Shown: piece by piece, positions 20,429 to 28,930 of the stretch
Layout: each line of letters starts with the position of its first letter
Position numbering within the stretch: the stretch's first letter is position 1
Source of the DNA: Oceanococcus sp. HetDA_MAG_MS8
GTDB taxonomy: Bacteria > Pseudomonadota > Gammaproteobacteria > Nevskiales > Oceanococcaceae
Reading direction: 5' to 3'
DNA: 64,000 nt
NCBI GenBank assembly: GCA_019192445.1
Contig: JAHCMK010000002.1
Span: forward strand, 558,001 to 622,000
Notes under the pieces: model-generated
Seen by the model: only the letters and a program-made list of their open reading frames with translations
What the model was told of the DNA's origin: nothing
Databases searched by the model: none
Made by a program: the position numbers and the translations under genes

Positions 20429-21285
20429 ACCTCGCCGGTGAGCACCCCGTCGCGGTAATCCTGCATGGCTTGCTCTAGCTCGGCGTGGGTATTCATCACA
20501 AAGGGCCCGTATTGGGCGACGGGCTCTTTGAGTGGTTTTCCGGCCAAAACCAGCGCGCGTAACTCATCGCTGCCTGGGTTGTGCAGGCGAATTTCGTCGC
20601 CGTCGTTGAGCAAGGCGGCCTGCTGGGCACTCACCGCCTTGTCGCCGATATGGGCCTCGCCGGCCCAGACGTAGACCAAGGCTTGTAGTTCCTGGGCGAG
20701 GGGCAGCATCAGCTGAGCGCCAGCCGGCAGCCGCACATCGGCGAACACTGCCTGGGTGGTGCCGGATTGCACGGGGCCTTGCAGCGTATGCCCCTCGACA
20801 TCGATCTGCCCGGCCACTAGTTTGAGGGTGCTTCCACCTGCGAGTTCATGCACTGGGATGTCGCTGGCTGCAATGTCCCGGTATCGTGCCGGCTGCATTT
20901 TGTCGGCCGCTGCTAGGTTCAGCCAGAGCTGAAAACCGTGCATCAAACCGTCCTCTTGCTGCGGCATTTCCGAATGAATGATGCCGCGCCCTGCGGTCAT
21001 CCATTGCACATCGCCGGGACCCAAATCGCCCTGGTTGCCCATGTGGTCTTCATGCCGCATATGGCCGGCGAGCATGTAGGTCACCGTTTCGAAGCCGCGA
21101 TGCGGATGGGGTGGAAACCCGCCCTGGTAGTCCGCAGGGTCAGCGGAGCCAAACTCGTCCAGCATCAAAAAGGGGTCGGCGCGGCTAATGGGGTTTTGGC
21201 CCAAGCTGCGGCGAATGCGCACGCCGGCGCCGTCTGAGGCTTCCAAGGCCGGAATAATGCGTTGAACCTGTCGGGACCTAGTCAT
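20416..21285 (-). CDS. Pirin family cupin protein
   Basis: The product is a bicupin of the pirin family, often with quercetinase or redox-regulatory roles. The 289-residue protein from ATG 21285 (MTRSRQVQRIIPALE) shows the iron-binding cluster PHPHRGFETVTY and the later GRGIIHSEMP, with the pirin N-terminus DGAGVRIRRSLG. The frame is open to 21393, but the ATG after the nitroreductase end fits the family. It overlaps the nitroreductase gene by 8 bases, suggesting one operon opposite the LysR gene. Confidence 0.9.
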   Translation of the reverse strand: MTRSRQVQRIIPALEASDGAGVRIRRSLGQNPISRADPFLMLDEFGSADPADYQGGFPPHPHRGFETVTYMLAGHMRHEDHMGNQGDLGPGDVQWMTAGRGIIHSEMPQQEDGLMHGFQLWLNLAAADKMQPARYRDIAASDIPVHELAGGSTLKLVAGQIDVEGHTLQGPVQSGTTQAVFADVRLPAGAQLMLPLAQELQALVYVWAGEAHIGDKAVSAQQAALLNDGDEIRLHNPGSDELRALVLAGKPLKEPVAQYGPFVMNTHAELEQAMQDYRDGVLTGEVQPA

Positions 21286-21868
21286 CCCAACCACCCGCCA
21301 GAATGATTTCCGACAAGGGCTTGCGCTGACGAGGCTTTTGGTCGCGTTGAGCAATGTCTTCGGGCAAGGCACTGCCGTCGCCCGCGTAGCCAATCGCTAA
21401 ACCGGTGAGGGCCTTGAATGGCTGTTCCAAGCCGAAGAGGTCAGCGGCAACATCCGGAAGAATGCCGCCCATTTGGTGCACCACCAAACCGCGCGCGGTC
21501 GCCTCCAGCGTGAGGCTGGCCGAGGCGGCGCCCAGATCATGTTCGGCGGTGCCGTTGGGCTTGTCGTTATGTTCATAGGCGCTGCGAACGATGCCCAAAG
21601 CTAATACCGGCGCATGTGCAGTCCAGGCCTGGTTGCCTTCCACCAGCACCTGATCATGGATGCGTTCCCACACTTCATCATTGCGGCCTTTCACGCCCAC
21701 GATGTAACGCCAGGGTTGAGCGTTGTAGGCCGAGGCGGCCCAGCGGGCGGCTTCGAAGATGGCGGCGAGGTCCTCAGATGCAACGCTGCGGCTGGAGTCA
21801 AACGCGTAGGGGCTCCAGCGATTCTGCATCAGGCCGTGGATGGGTTGGTCTACAGGATTTTTCGCCAT
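21278..21868 (-). CDS. Nitroreductase family flavoprotein
   Basis: The product is an FMN-dependent NAD(P)H oxidoreductase of the nitroreductase fold. The 196-residue protein has the FMN-binding RWSPYAFD region, the AARWAASAYNAQPWRYI segment and GAASASLTLEATARGLVVHQMGG, all characteristic of the family. It is the first gene of a probable two-gene unit with pirin and is transcribed away from the LysR gene at 21966, which probably controls it. The physiological substrate cannot be inferred. Confidence 0.9.
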   Translation of the reverse strand: MAKNPVDQPIHGLMQNRWSPYAFDSSRSVASEDLAAIFEAARWAASAYNAQPWRYIVGVKGRNDEVWERIHDQVLVEGNQAWTAHAPVLALGIVRSAYEHNDKPNGTAEHDLGAASASLTLEATARGLVVHQMGGILPDVAADLFGLEQPFKALTGLAIGYAGDGSALPEDIAQRDQKPRQRKPLSEIILAGGWDD

Positions 21869-21965
21869 GGGGAACTCGCAACAATGAATTTAGAGGCAGA
21901 GTACCTATTGGCTCAATGAAGAAAAAGAGGGATTATTCGTACATTCCCTTCGACTCAGTAGATAA

Positions 21966-22853
21966 ATGAAAGGGCTTGCACGCATTTCCTTGGAGCAGTG
22001 GCGGGCTTTGCTTGCCGTAGTCGACGCCGGAGGCTACGCCCAAGCCGCGGAGCTCATGCACAAGAGCCAGTCCAGCATTAGCTATGCCATCCACAAAATG
22101 GAAGATCTGCTGGGCCTCAAGGTGTTTGAGGTGCGTGGCCGCAAGGCAGAGCTGACACCCACCGGCCAGATGTTGGTGCGCAGGGCCAGACTGCTCTTAC
22201 AAGAAGCCGTAGAGCTAGAGACGGCGGCCAAGCGTTTGAGTGATGGCTGGGAAGCCGAGGTCAAACTCGCCGTGGATCAGCTCTACCCGGTGGACATTTT
22301 GTTTCAGGTGTTGGAGAGCTTTTCCGCAGAAGCACCACTCACCCGCATAGATTTGCTGGAGACCGTTCTGGGCGGCGGCGACGAAGCCTTACTTGGGGGA
22401 GAGGTCGACCTAGCCTTGCTGCCGGTGGTGCCCCCGGGTTTCTTGGGCGAGCCGGTTTATTCCATGCGCTTTGTGGCGGTTGCTCAGCTTGAGCATCCCT
22501 TGCATCACCTAGGGCGGGCTGTGGATATTCAGGATTTACGCCAACATCGCCAACTGGTGGTTCGTGACTCGGGCTCACGGCGCTCTAAAGACGCCGGATG
22601 GCTGGGGGCAGAGCAGCGCTGGACTGTGAGTCACGTCGATACTTCCATCCGCTCGGTATGTGCGGGTTTGGGCTTTGCCTGGCTGCCTGAGCATCGAATT
22701 CGTGCCCAGCTGGACAGCGGCGAACTCAAACCCCTGCCCTTACGCGAAGGCGGCCAACGTGAGCAATGGCTGCACCTGATTTTTCGCGATCGGGATTATG
22801 CGGGCTTGGCGGTGAAGAGGCTGGCACAGCTCTTTAGAGATCAACCGCAATAG
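21966..22853 (+). CDS. LysR-type transcriptional regulator
   Basis: The 295-residue protein has the N-terminal winged helix-turn-helix (ISLEQWRALLAVVDAGGYAQAAELMHKSQSSISYAIHKMEDLLGLKVFEV) and a periplasmic-binding-like effector domain. It is divergent from nitroreductase-pirin with a 97-base shared promoter region, the standard layout for LysR control of the neighbouring operon. The effector is unknown. After it comes a non-coding region with an inverted-repeat element. Confidence 0.93.
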   Translation: MKGLARISLEQWRALLAVVDAGGYAQAAELMHKSQSSISYAIHKMEDLLGLKVFEVRGRKAELTPTGQMLVRRARLLLQEAVELETAAKRLSDGWEAEVKLAVDQLYPVDILFQVLESFSAEAPLTRIDLLETVLGGGDEALLGGEVDLALLPVVPPGFLGEPVYSMRFVAVAQLEHPLHHLGRAVDIQDLRQHRQLVVRDSGSRRSKDAGWLGAEQRWTVSHVDTSIRSVCAGLGFAWLPEHRIRAQLDSGELKPLPLREGGQREQWLHLIFRDRDYAGLAVKRLAQLFRDQPQ

Positions 22854-23263
22854 GCAGTCTCCGTTTCGGCCTGGATGGGCCTGCCTGCCGCGGATTGGTC
22901 GCTACGGCTTATCCGCCGCAAACCGGGGCCGCCAGACAGGACTCCTGTCCTGGCTGGCGGGAGCGGGCGTCCTTCCCGCTCCCCTGCGGGCCTTATCCGG
23001 TTCGCGTCGGGCCTACGCGAATATCCGCTTTAGGCAGGCCCACCCAGGCTTACGTCACGCAAGCGCCTCGGCGTCATAACTAAATGCTGGCGCCGTCGCA
23101 CGTCCTATAGATCTGGCTTCGCAAGCAGAACGCGTCGTAACTCCTCATCCCACGAAGACCAAGCTTGTCGCATACAGCTGTGGTGAATCGCAGTGAATGG
23201 CCTATAAAGAATGCAACTGGGCGACGCGGGAAAAAGCCGACCGCACACGCTTAGCCGGAGCCG
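22854..23263. other. Non-coding region with inverted-repeat element
   Basis: This 410-base gap between the LysR gene and prfC (convergent) has no supported gene. It contains a roughly 181-bp element bounded by 27-base inverted arms (see 22869-23049), with two strong internal hairpins. The remaining 200 bases up to prfC show nothing recognisable. Confidence 0.7.
22869..23049. repeat. MITE- or REP-like element with long inverted ends
   Basis: The left arm at 22869-22895 and the right arm at 23023-23049 are inverted copies. Reading inward from each end, GCCTGGxTGGGCCTGCCT matches with one difference, followed by a 3-base mismatch and then GCGGAT. Inside are GACAGGA-C-TCCTGTC (around 22935-22949) and GGGAGCGGG/CCCGCTCCC (22959-22967 with 22975-22983). 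No transposase frame is present, so it could be a non-autonomous element or a REP-type composite. Confidence 0.55.
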
Positions 23264-24838
23264 TTAAAACGACTGCTCCCGCGTGGCCGTAAAGCGCAGG
23301 TCTGGCCAACGCTCAATGGTCATCTCCAGATTCACCCGGGAATTGGCCAAATACACCAGCGCACCGGAATGATCGCGAGCGAGGCGCTCGGGCATTTTGT
23401 CGATGAGCTTTTGCATTTCCCGCTCGGGGCCATCGATCCAACGCACGGTATGAATGCTGGCCCCCTCGAACTTGCAGTTCACGCGGTACTCGTCCCGCAG
23501 GCGAGCCTGTACCACGTCAAACTGCAGTACGCCCACTGCGCCCAAAATCACTTCATTACCAATCAGCGGCCGGAAGACCTGCGTCGCCCCCTCTTCGCAG
23601 AGCTGGTCCAATCCCTTGTGCAGTGCCTTGGCTTTGAGCGGGTCGGCCAGAATCACGCGCCGGAACAGTTCGGGCGCAAAATTGGGAATGCCGGTGAAAT
23701 GCAGCTCTTCACCTTCGGAGAAGGAGTCCCCAATGGCGATGGTGCCGTGGTTATGCAAACCAATAATGTCGCCGGGGTAAGCTTGGGCTGCGGCTTCGCG
23801 TTCGCTGGCCAGGAACGTGACGGCATCGGAAATACGCACGCCCTTGCCTAATCGCACGCTGTGCAGGGTCATGCCCTTTTTGTACTGTCCTGAACACACC
23901 CGCATGAAGGCAATACGGTCGCGGTGGTTGGGGTCCATGTTGGCCTGAATCTTAAAGACGAAGCCGCTGAGCTTGTCCTCCTCGGTGGCCACGGGGCGCT
24001 GGCGGGTGTCGCGTGGCAGGGGCGGCGGGGCCCATTCCACAAAGCCGTTGAGCAATTCGCGAATGCCAAAATTACTAATGGCCGAGCCAAAGAACACCGG
24101 CGTAAGTTCGCCGGCCCGGTAAGCCTCCAAATCGAAGGGGGTGCCGGCTTCTTGGATCAGTTCTACCTCATCCAACAAGTTTTGGTACACATCGCCAAGC
24201 TTATCCTCATGGCCATGCAGGCCTTCTAGCGTTTCAATGTCGCTGAGCTTGTCGCCTTTGCCGGTGTAGAGATAAATGCGGTCTTCGAGGAAGTGATACA
24301 CCCCCTTGAAGGCCCGGCCCATGCCGATGGGCCAGGTGATCGGCGTGCAGCGGATTTTGAGCACGTCCTCCACCTCGTCTAGAAGCTCCATGGGTTCGCG
24401 GCCTTCACGATCCAGCTTATTGACGAAGGTGACGATGGGAGTGGTACGCAGACGACAAACTTCCATCAGCTTGATGGTGCGTTCCTCAACGCCCTTAGCG
24501 GCATCAATCACCATCAAGGCCGAGTCCACCGCGGTGAGCGTACGGTAGGTGTCTTCGGAGAAGTCTTCGTGCCCCGGCGTATCCAGCAGGTTCACGATGC
24601 GGTCTTTATAGGGAAACTGCATCACCGAGGTGGTCACCGAGATCCCCCGCTCCTGTTCCATAGCCATCCAGTCGGAGGTGGCATGCCGGGCCGCTTTACG
24701 CCCTTTCACCGTGCCCGCGAGCTGAATCGCGCCCCCAAACAGCAAGAGCTTCTCGGTGACCGTGGTTTTACCGGCGTCGGGGTGCGAAATGATGGCGAAG
24801 GTGCGCCGGATGGCCGCTTCTTCGGCAATGGAGGACAT
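23264..24838 (-). CDS. prfC: Peptide chain release factor 3
   Basis: RF3 is the GTPase that recycles RF1 and RF2 after termination. The 524-residue product matches the E. coli length (529). G motifs: SHPDAGKTT (19-27), the switch region [19 protein letters not shown] and NKLDRE. The C-terminal part contains the RF3-specific FAPELFRRV and [11 protein letters not shown]. It stands alone on the minus strand, upstream of the structured 22854-23263 gap. The ATG at 24838 fits family N-termini. Confidence 0.97.
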   Translation of the reverse strand: MSSIAEEAAIRRTFAIISHPDAGKTTVTEKLLLFGGAIQLAGTVKGRKAARHATSDWMAMEQERGISVTTSVMQFPYKDRIVNLLDTPGHEDFSEDTYRTLTAVDSALMVIDAAKGVEERTIKLMEVCRLRTTPIVTFVNKLDREGREPMELLDEVEDVLKIRCTPITWPIGMGRAFKGVYHFLEDRIYLYTGKGDKLSDIETLEGLHGHEDKLGDVYQNLLDEVELIQEAGTPFDLEAYRAGELTPVFFGSAISNFGIRELLNGFVEWAPPPLPRDTRQRPVATEEDKLSGFVFKIQANMDPNHRDRIAFMRVCSGQYKKGMTLHSVRLGKGVRISDAVTFLASEREAAAQAYPGDIIGLHNHGTIAIGDSFSEGEELHFTGIPNFAPELFRRVILADPLKAKALHKGLDQLCEEGATQVFRPLIGNEVILGAVGVLQFDVVQARLRDEYRVNCKFEGASIHTVRWIDGPEREMQKLIDKMPERLARDHSGALVYLANSRVNLEMTIERWPDLRFTATREQSF

Positions 24839-24934
24839 GGCTGAAACCGTGCAAGCAATAACCCACCATTGTAACGCGGAGCAGCAGCCAGTTAGGCGGA
24901 CGTCTGATTGAAGCAGAGCTACAGGAAACGGCCA

Positions 24935-25573
24935 CTAGAACCTGATGGTAGCGGCAATGGAAGCTTCGCGAATATCGATGCGGTATTCAAAAAATTCCGC
25001 TGTCACGTCTACGTCGAGCATGCGATAACCGACGGCGACGCCGAAAACTTCGTTGAATGGAACAAAGAAGGACGCAGAGCTATCCACGCCGTGACCATTG
25101 TCCAGTTCGATATAGCCTGACTCCAGCCGAAACTCAATCGCAGCAATGGGAATCTCGAGACCTGCGCGTGCACCGTAGCCCGAGTCTGTCCGCTTACGTG
25201 AAGTGCTCTCCTCGGCCGACCAGCGCTCATGGGCAACCCCAAGCCAAAAGTGAACTGGTGTAGGAGCTTGAGTAAGGTAATAGCCGAGTCCAAGGCGTTG
25301 ATTGGTTGCCCCAAAGGAGCCAAACCCATCGTAGGAACGATCCGCATATTCGCCGAGGAAGAACACTCTGTTGAAAACACCAATACTGGTTTGAACAGAT
25401 CCCCCTCGGCCATCTAAGCGGTCCCTTCCGAAGTTGAAGGTTGTTCCTTCGCTATTAAATATGTAACCAACCCGAATCTCGGAGTCATTAGCGGCAGCAG
25501 TAGACCACCAACATGCACAGAAAAAGCTGGTGAGGATGGTTTGCGCGACCCGACCTGAAAATACTGGCTTCAC
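24935..25573 (-). CDS. Outer-membrane beta-barrel protein of unknown family
   Basis: I do not recognise this 212-residue protein by name. It has a signal peptide (ending STAAA), then alternating amphipathic strands (RVGYIFN, FFLGEYAD, RLGLGYYL, FWLGVAHE, YGARAGLEIP, FRLESGYIEL, FGVAVGYRM) and a C-terminal Phe (ASIAATIRF), which is the pattern of an 8- to 10-stranded barrel. The start is GTG 25573 with AAAGGG upstream. The gene looks less GC-rich than prfC beside it. Confidence 0.65.
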   Translation of the reverse strand: MKPVFSGRVAQTILTSFFCACWWSTAAANDSEIRVGYIFNSEGTTFNFGRDRLDGRGGSVQTSIGVFNRVFFLGEYADRSYDGFGSFGATNQRLGLGYYLTQAPTPVHFWLGVAHERWSAEESTSRKRTDSGYGARAGLEIPIAAIEFRLESGYIELDNGHGVDSSASFFVPFNEVFGVAVGYRMLDVDVTAEFFEYRIDIREASIAATIRF

Positions 25574-25755
25574 TGTGTGTGCCCTTTAAATTTCGGAAGA
25601 AGCATAGACCCAAAGAACACAGAAGTAACCTTGGGTGAGAAGTAATTGCTCACGACCATCATTGAAAAGACGCGCTGACCGTTGCGTTGCGCCGATGTCA
25701 GCTTATGCGCTGCATTTGCGTAGTAGGGGGAACAACCACGAGGGACCGCACCTTT

Positions 25756-25761
25756 AGGAGG
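25756..25761 (+). promoter_or_regulatory. Strong ribosome binding site of the pilin-like gene
   Basis: A consensus AGGAGG lies 6 bases before the ATG at 25768. It is one of the strongest Shine-Dalgarno sequences in the window and fixes the start of the pilin-like gene. Confidence 0.8.
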
Positions 25762-25767
25762 TCATAG

Positions 25768-26235
25768 ATGCTTCTACACCAGCCCAAACAAAAGGGTTTT
25801 ACTTTGATCGAGTTGTTGATGGTGCTGGCCATAGTCGCCATTCTCTGTGCCGTATCTGTTCCAAACTACGGGCGTCTGGTGACCAGAGCCAAAGTGGCCG
25901 AAGGCCTAGCTTTGGTGGGGCCAGTGAAAGCCGCGGTTGTGGAGTATTACGCTGTCAATGGCGAGCTGCCTCAGGCCAGCAATTGGTTGTCCCTGTTGAA
26001 AGAGTTGGGCTTGCCCCTGAGCACCAATTCCGGTGCAGCGGCAGGGAGTTATGTGCAGCGCCTATGGTGGAACAAGGCCGAACAGGAAATCCGCATCCGC
26101 TATGGTGTGCCGCCCGTCGATGGGGGCGTTTTGGCGCTACAGGCCTCGCTTGAGGCGGGGCGGACAAGCTGGCGTTGCTATTCCCCCCAGCAAAGTATCC
26201 CGGCGAAATATCTGCCAACGCTGTGCCAGGGGTAG
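25768..26235 (+). CDS. Type IV pilin-like protein
   Basis: The product has a short basic leader and class III signal KGFTLIELL. Cleavage after Gly10 would expose a methylatable Phe, with the conserved Glu at +5, followed by a hydrophobic helix. The globular part ends with two cysteines (WRCYSP near 136 and TLCQG near 153) that would form the D-loop disulfide of PilA-like pilins. At 155 residues it is major-pilin sized. No assembly genes are adjacent; it stands alone, convergent with ttcA. Confidence 0.88.
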   Translation: MLLHQPKQKGFTLIELLMVLAIVAILCAVSVPNYGRLVTRAKVAEGLALVGPVKAAVVEYYAVNGELPQASNWLSLLKELGLPLSTNSGAAAGSYVQRLWWNKAEQEIRIRYGVPPVDGGVLALQASLEAGRTSWRCYSPQQSIPAKYLPTLCQG

Positions 26236-26253
26236 TCGGCAGCAGTGGCCGCC

Positions 26254-27156
26254 TTACTCCACCGTAACTGCAATGCTTTGCAGGCCGGAGGTCATGTTTG
26301 CATTCGGAGTCTCTTCGGCATCCAACCAGGGGTCGGCATCTCCGCTTTGGCCATCGACGCGTAGATTGGCGAAATCAAACAAATTCATATCGGCCAGTTG
26401 CGACGGCGCCACATGCTGCATAGCGCGAAAGATCTTGTAGACTCGGTCGGGAGCTTGCTTGTCCCATTCGGCCAACATGCGCCGAATCGTTACCCGCTGC
26501 AGATTGGGCTGGCTGCCACACAGGGTGCAGGGGATGATGGGAAAGCCCGCCGCATCGGAATAAGCCTGAATATCGTGTGCCCGGCAATAGGCCAGCGGTC
26601 GAATGACCACATTGCGCCCGTTATTGGATTTCAGCTTAGGCGGCATGGCTGCCATGCGGCCGCCGTGGAAGAGGTTCAAGAACAGGGTCTCGACCATGTC
26701 ATCCATGTGGTGACCCAGGGCAATCTTGTTGTAGCCATGCTCTTCGGCAAAGCTGTACAAGGCCCCGCGGCGCAGTCGTGAACACAGCCCACATTGGGTT
26801 TTTCCTTCGGGCACCACACGCTGCACCACGCTATAGGTGTCCTGCTCCAGAATATGGAACGGTACGCCCTTGGCTTGCAGGTACTCGGGCAGGATGTGTT
26901 CGGGGAAACCGGGCTGCTTCTGATCCAGGTTTACGGCCAAAATGTCGAAATGCACCGGCGCCGCTTCCCGCAGCGCCAGCAGCATATCCAGCATGGTGTA
27001 GCTGTCCTTACCGCCCGACAGGCAGACCATCACCCGGTCGCCATCCTCAATCATGTTGTAGTCGGCAATGGCTTGCCCAACTTGCCGCCGCAAGCGCTTC
27101 ACGCGCTTGTTGGCTTCCAGTTCGGCTTTGCGGGGGTCGGTGGAGGTCTGGCTCAT
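26254..27156 (-). CDS. ttcA: tRNA 2-thiocytidine(32) synthetase TtcA
   Basis: TtcA thiolates C32 of certain tRNAs using an ATP-dependent PP-loop and a [4Fe-4S] cluster. The 300-residue product has PP-loop SGGKDS at residues 47-52 and the two CxxC pairs, CGLC and CTLC, that hold the cluster. The family motif [19 protein letters not shown] is present. A TTTTACC/GGTAAAA inverted repeat lies just upstream of the start (27164-27183). Confidence 0.96.
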   Translation of the reverse strand: MSQTSTDPRKAELEANKRVKRLRRQVGQAIADYNMIEDGDRVMVCLSGGKDSYTMLDMLLALREAAPVHFDILAVNLDQKQPGFPEHILPEYLQAKGVPFHILEQDTYSVVQRVVPEGKTQCGLCSRLRRGALYSFAEEHGYNKIALGHHMDDMVETLFLNLFHGGRMAAMPPKLKSNNGRNVVIRPLAYCRAHDIQAYSDAAGFPIIPCTLCGSQPNLQRVTIRRMLAEWDKQAPDRVYKIFRAMQHVAPSQLADMNLFDFANLRVDGQSGDADPWLDAEETPNANMTSGLQSIAVTVE

Positions 27157-27419
27157 CGTGGCATTTTACCGCGTGAGGTAAAAGCAGCGAGCGCGGTTTA
27201 GCACTCCGCTAGGGCAAGTGAATCGCCGGCGAGAGAGGAACGTGGCTGAGGGGGCAGGCTATTACCCTAGGCGCGGACACAGGGGCCTTGCTTGCTGAAA
27301 GCGCTCAAACAGATGGACAAGAGCCCCGCGAAGCTCCGCGGAACCCGATACAGTCAGCAACTACGGCATAGAGCGTTGTGTTTGGAGACCTAATTAACCC
27401 ATGTGGGCCTGAAGCGCGC

Positions 27420-27745
27420 CTACGAAGCGATTCCAAGAAACAGAGCCAGTGACCTATAGACCGGGATCAACTCTGTGGCATCCAGGGCCCCAATGATTGA
27501 GCCGACCTTTTCGCGCTTGATTGTCATCGGTTTATCCACCATAACTTGCCAGGGCTTCCGCAGTCCGTTGCCTTCGCTTGGGGGGAGGCTGACCCGCAGC
27601 AGAGGCGCGTTCGCCAACTCCCCTGTGATCGGCAGAATAGATACAGATGTCGTTTCTGAAAAATATCCGCCTGGGTCACCAATGCTGGGCGAGGCTTGCC
27701 ATGGTCGCCCTGTATGGCAACGGTGACTAAGTCGCCTCGTCTCAT
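27420..27745 (-). pseudogene. mazF: Frameshifted MazF-family toxin
   Basis: Two frames together give a complete MazF/PemK endoribonuclease. From ATG 27745, MRRGDLVTVAIQGDHGKPRP to QADIF reads in one frame. The remainder (SETTSVSILPITGELANAP to ALFLGIAS, stop at 27420) is in another. The shift falls in a run of five T residues on the coding strand (27659-27663); removing one T would restore a normal toxin of about 108 residues. Either the toxin is inactivated or the base call is wrong. It overlaps mazE by ATGA. Confidence 0.8.
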
Positions 27746-27972
27746 TCGTTCCAACCCTCAATATCGTTCAGAGCGTCTTTCGACAGATGGTCCATTTCAA
27801 CCCCATCTGCCTCCGCTTGAGCAACGAGCACAGATTGCCTACGACATTCCTCAAGGAAGCCTTCGCGTCGCGTATCGGGAAGCCAAATCTGAACGGGACG
27901 GAAGCCGGCGGCCCGAAGGGCATTGCGGTGCTTCTGCACGCGTTGATTGACGTGAGTTTGAGACATGACCAT
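27742..27972 (-). CDS. mazE: MazE-family antitoxin
   Basis: The 76-residue protein (VNQRVQKHRNALRAAGFRPVQIWLPDTRREGFLEECRRQS, ending DIEGWNE) matches the antitoxin MazE family, which pairs with MazF toxins of this type. A second ATG at 27966 could be the true start. It is encoded directly upstream of the frameshifted mazF with a 4-base overlap. The antitoxin frame is intact although the toxin is broken. Confidence 0.85.
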   Translation of the reverse strand: MVMSQTHVNQRVQKHRNALRAAGFRPVQIWLPDTRREGFLEECRRQSVLVAQAEADGVEMDHLSKDALNDIEGWNE

Positions 27973-28046
27973 CGGCGGAAAACGTTAGATGGAACACACT
28001 ACAGTTCGTTACATGCAACGCCAAGCGACCGCCTCCTAAAGGAGAA

Positions 28047-28112
28047 TGGGGGACGTACCCTGGTACCTCATTGGCAATAAATGTTGTGGCCAGAAAAGGT
28101 GGTACGTCCCCA
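28047..28112. repeat. Short inverted-repeat element (GGGGACGTACC ends)
   Basis: GGGGGACGTACC at 28048-28059 and GGTACGTCCCCA at 28101-28112 are inverted copies matching at 11 of 12 bases, about 41 bases apart. The 66-base unit lies between mazE and the first cysteine-rich paralogue. Such ends resemble those seen at REP- or RAYT-associated elements in some proteobacteria, but no transposase is present. Confidence 0.5.
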
Positions 28113-28133
28113 AGTTTCCGCAAATTTCTAAAC

Positions 28134-28844
28134 TTACTGCATACACGCCGTCGCGGATAAATTGACGCTATCACCCGAGATGCCCATTTCAGGGTGTAGG
28201 ACTGACGACTCATTAGTGACGCAACCTGGGCGAGTCGCAGGAGTGGGAACGACCGTAACAGGGAGTCCCGCCAATGCTAGAAAGGACCCCTCGTCATTCT
28301 TACACGCAGTCGAAACAAGAAGTGCTGGTAAATCAGTAGAGGTGAAGCAAACACCGACGGCGACGGGCAAGGCTTCGTCTCGAACATCGACACCTGCGAT
28401 CAAAGCAGTCGCGTAAGCACATGAAGAATACAACTCTGGTTCTGCAAGGTACGTAGTACAGTCCGGGTCCACGGCTGTCTCGTAGGCAAACTTAATTTGT
28501 GATCTGCCACTACTGCCCCCTGGGGCCTCATTGATTTGCGACTCAACAATGCTTCCTGCAAGAAAAGCTGCAGTAAGAAGCGTTGAGTTGATGGCGCTTC
28601 CGGTAGGAATGAGAGGTTGTATGGAGCTTGAGCCTGACATGAGTCGCGTTTGTACGCATGCGCTGATGACCTCAGCGGGCATGCCGAAATATTCAATGAG
28701 GCAGTCCTCAACAGTCTCCCGCGTTGCATCAGGAATGGTCCTTTTGACATCTTGCCAGTCCATCATCAAATCATCAGCACTAGATGCGTTATTGTAAAAA
28801 GTGAAAAAAAGACACAAAAATATCGACAAAATAGTTTTATTCAT
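28134..28844 (-). CDS. Exported eight-cysteine protein, paralogue B
   Basis: I do not recognise this family. The 236-residue protein (ATG 28844, with GGAGG 8 bases upstream) has a signal peptide, MNKTILSIFLCLFF to ASSA. The mature part has eight cysteines. Shared with the protein at 29935-30633 are DCTTYLAEPELYSSC, AVGVCFTS, LLVSTAC, and P-x-C-V-T-NESSVLHPEMGISGDS. All eight cysteines align between the two, suggesting four conserved disulfides. It is probably co-transcribed with the lipoprotein and the second paralogue upstream. The gene is visibly AT-richer than core genes. Confidence 0.7.
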   Translation of the reverse strand: MNKTILSIFLCLFFTFYNNASSADDLMMDWQDVKRTIPDATRETVEDCLIEYFGMPAEVISACVQTRLMSGSSSIQPLIPTGSAINSTLLTAAFLAGSIVESQINEAPGGSSGRSQIKFAYETAVDPDCTTYLAEPELYSSCAYATALIAGVDVRDEALPVAVGVCFTSTDLPALLVSTACKNDEGSFLALAGLPVTVVPTPATRPGCVTNESSVLHPEMGISGDSVNLSATACMQ

Positions 28845-28930
28845 TGTGGTCCTCCGCATAAGATGGCCTTCTATGTAGGCCGGTTATATTGGTGCAATAC
28901 ATATGGTCTGATGACCGCCGCTGATTACTT

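Noticed and set aside
22895-23083. 62-codon frame after the LysR gene
   Set aside because: It lies inside the inverted-repeat element with palindromic sequence and has no protein-like features.
27164-27183. TTTTACC/GGTAAAA inverted repeat before ttcA as a regulator site
   Set aside because: The symmetry is real but only 7 bases per arm, with no known regulator motif; it could be chance. Recorded only within the ttcA entry.
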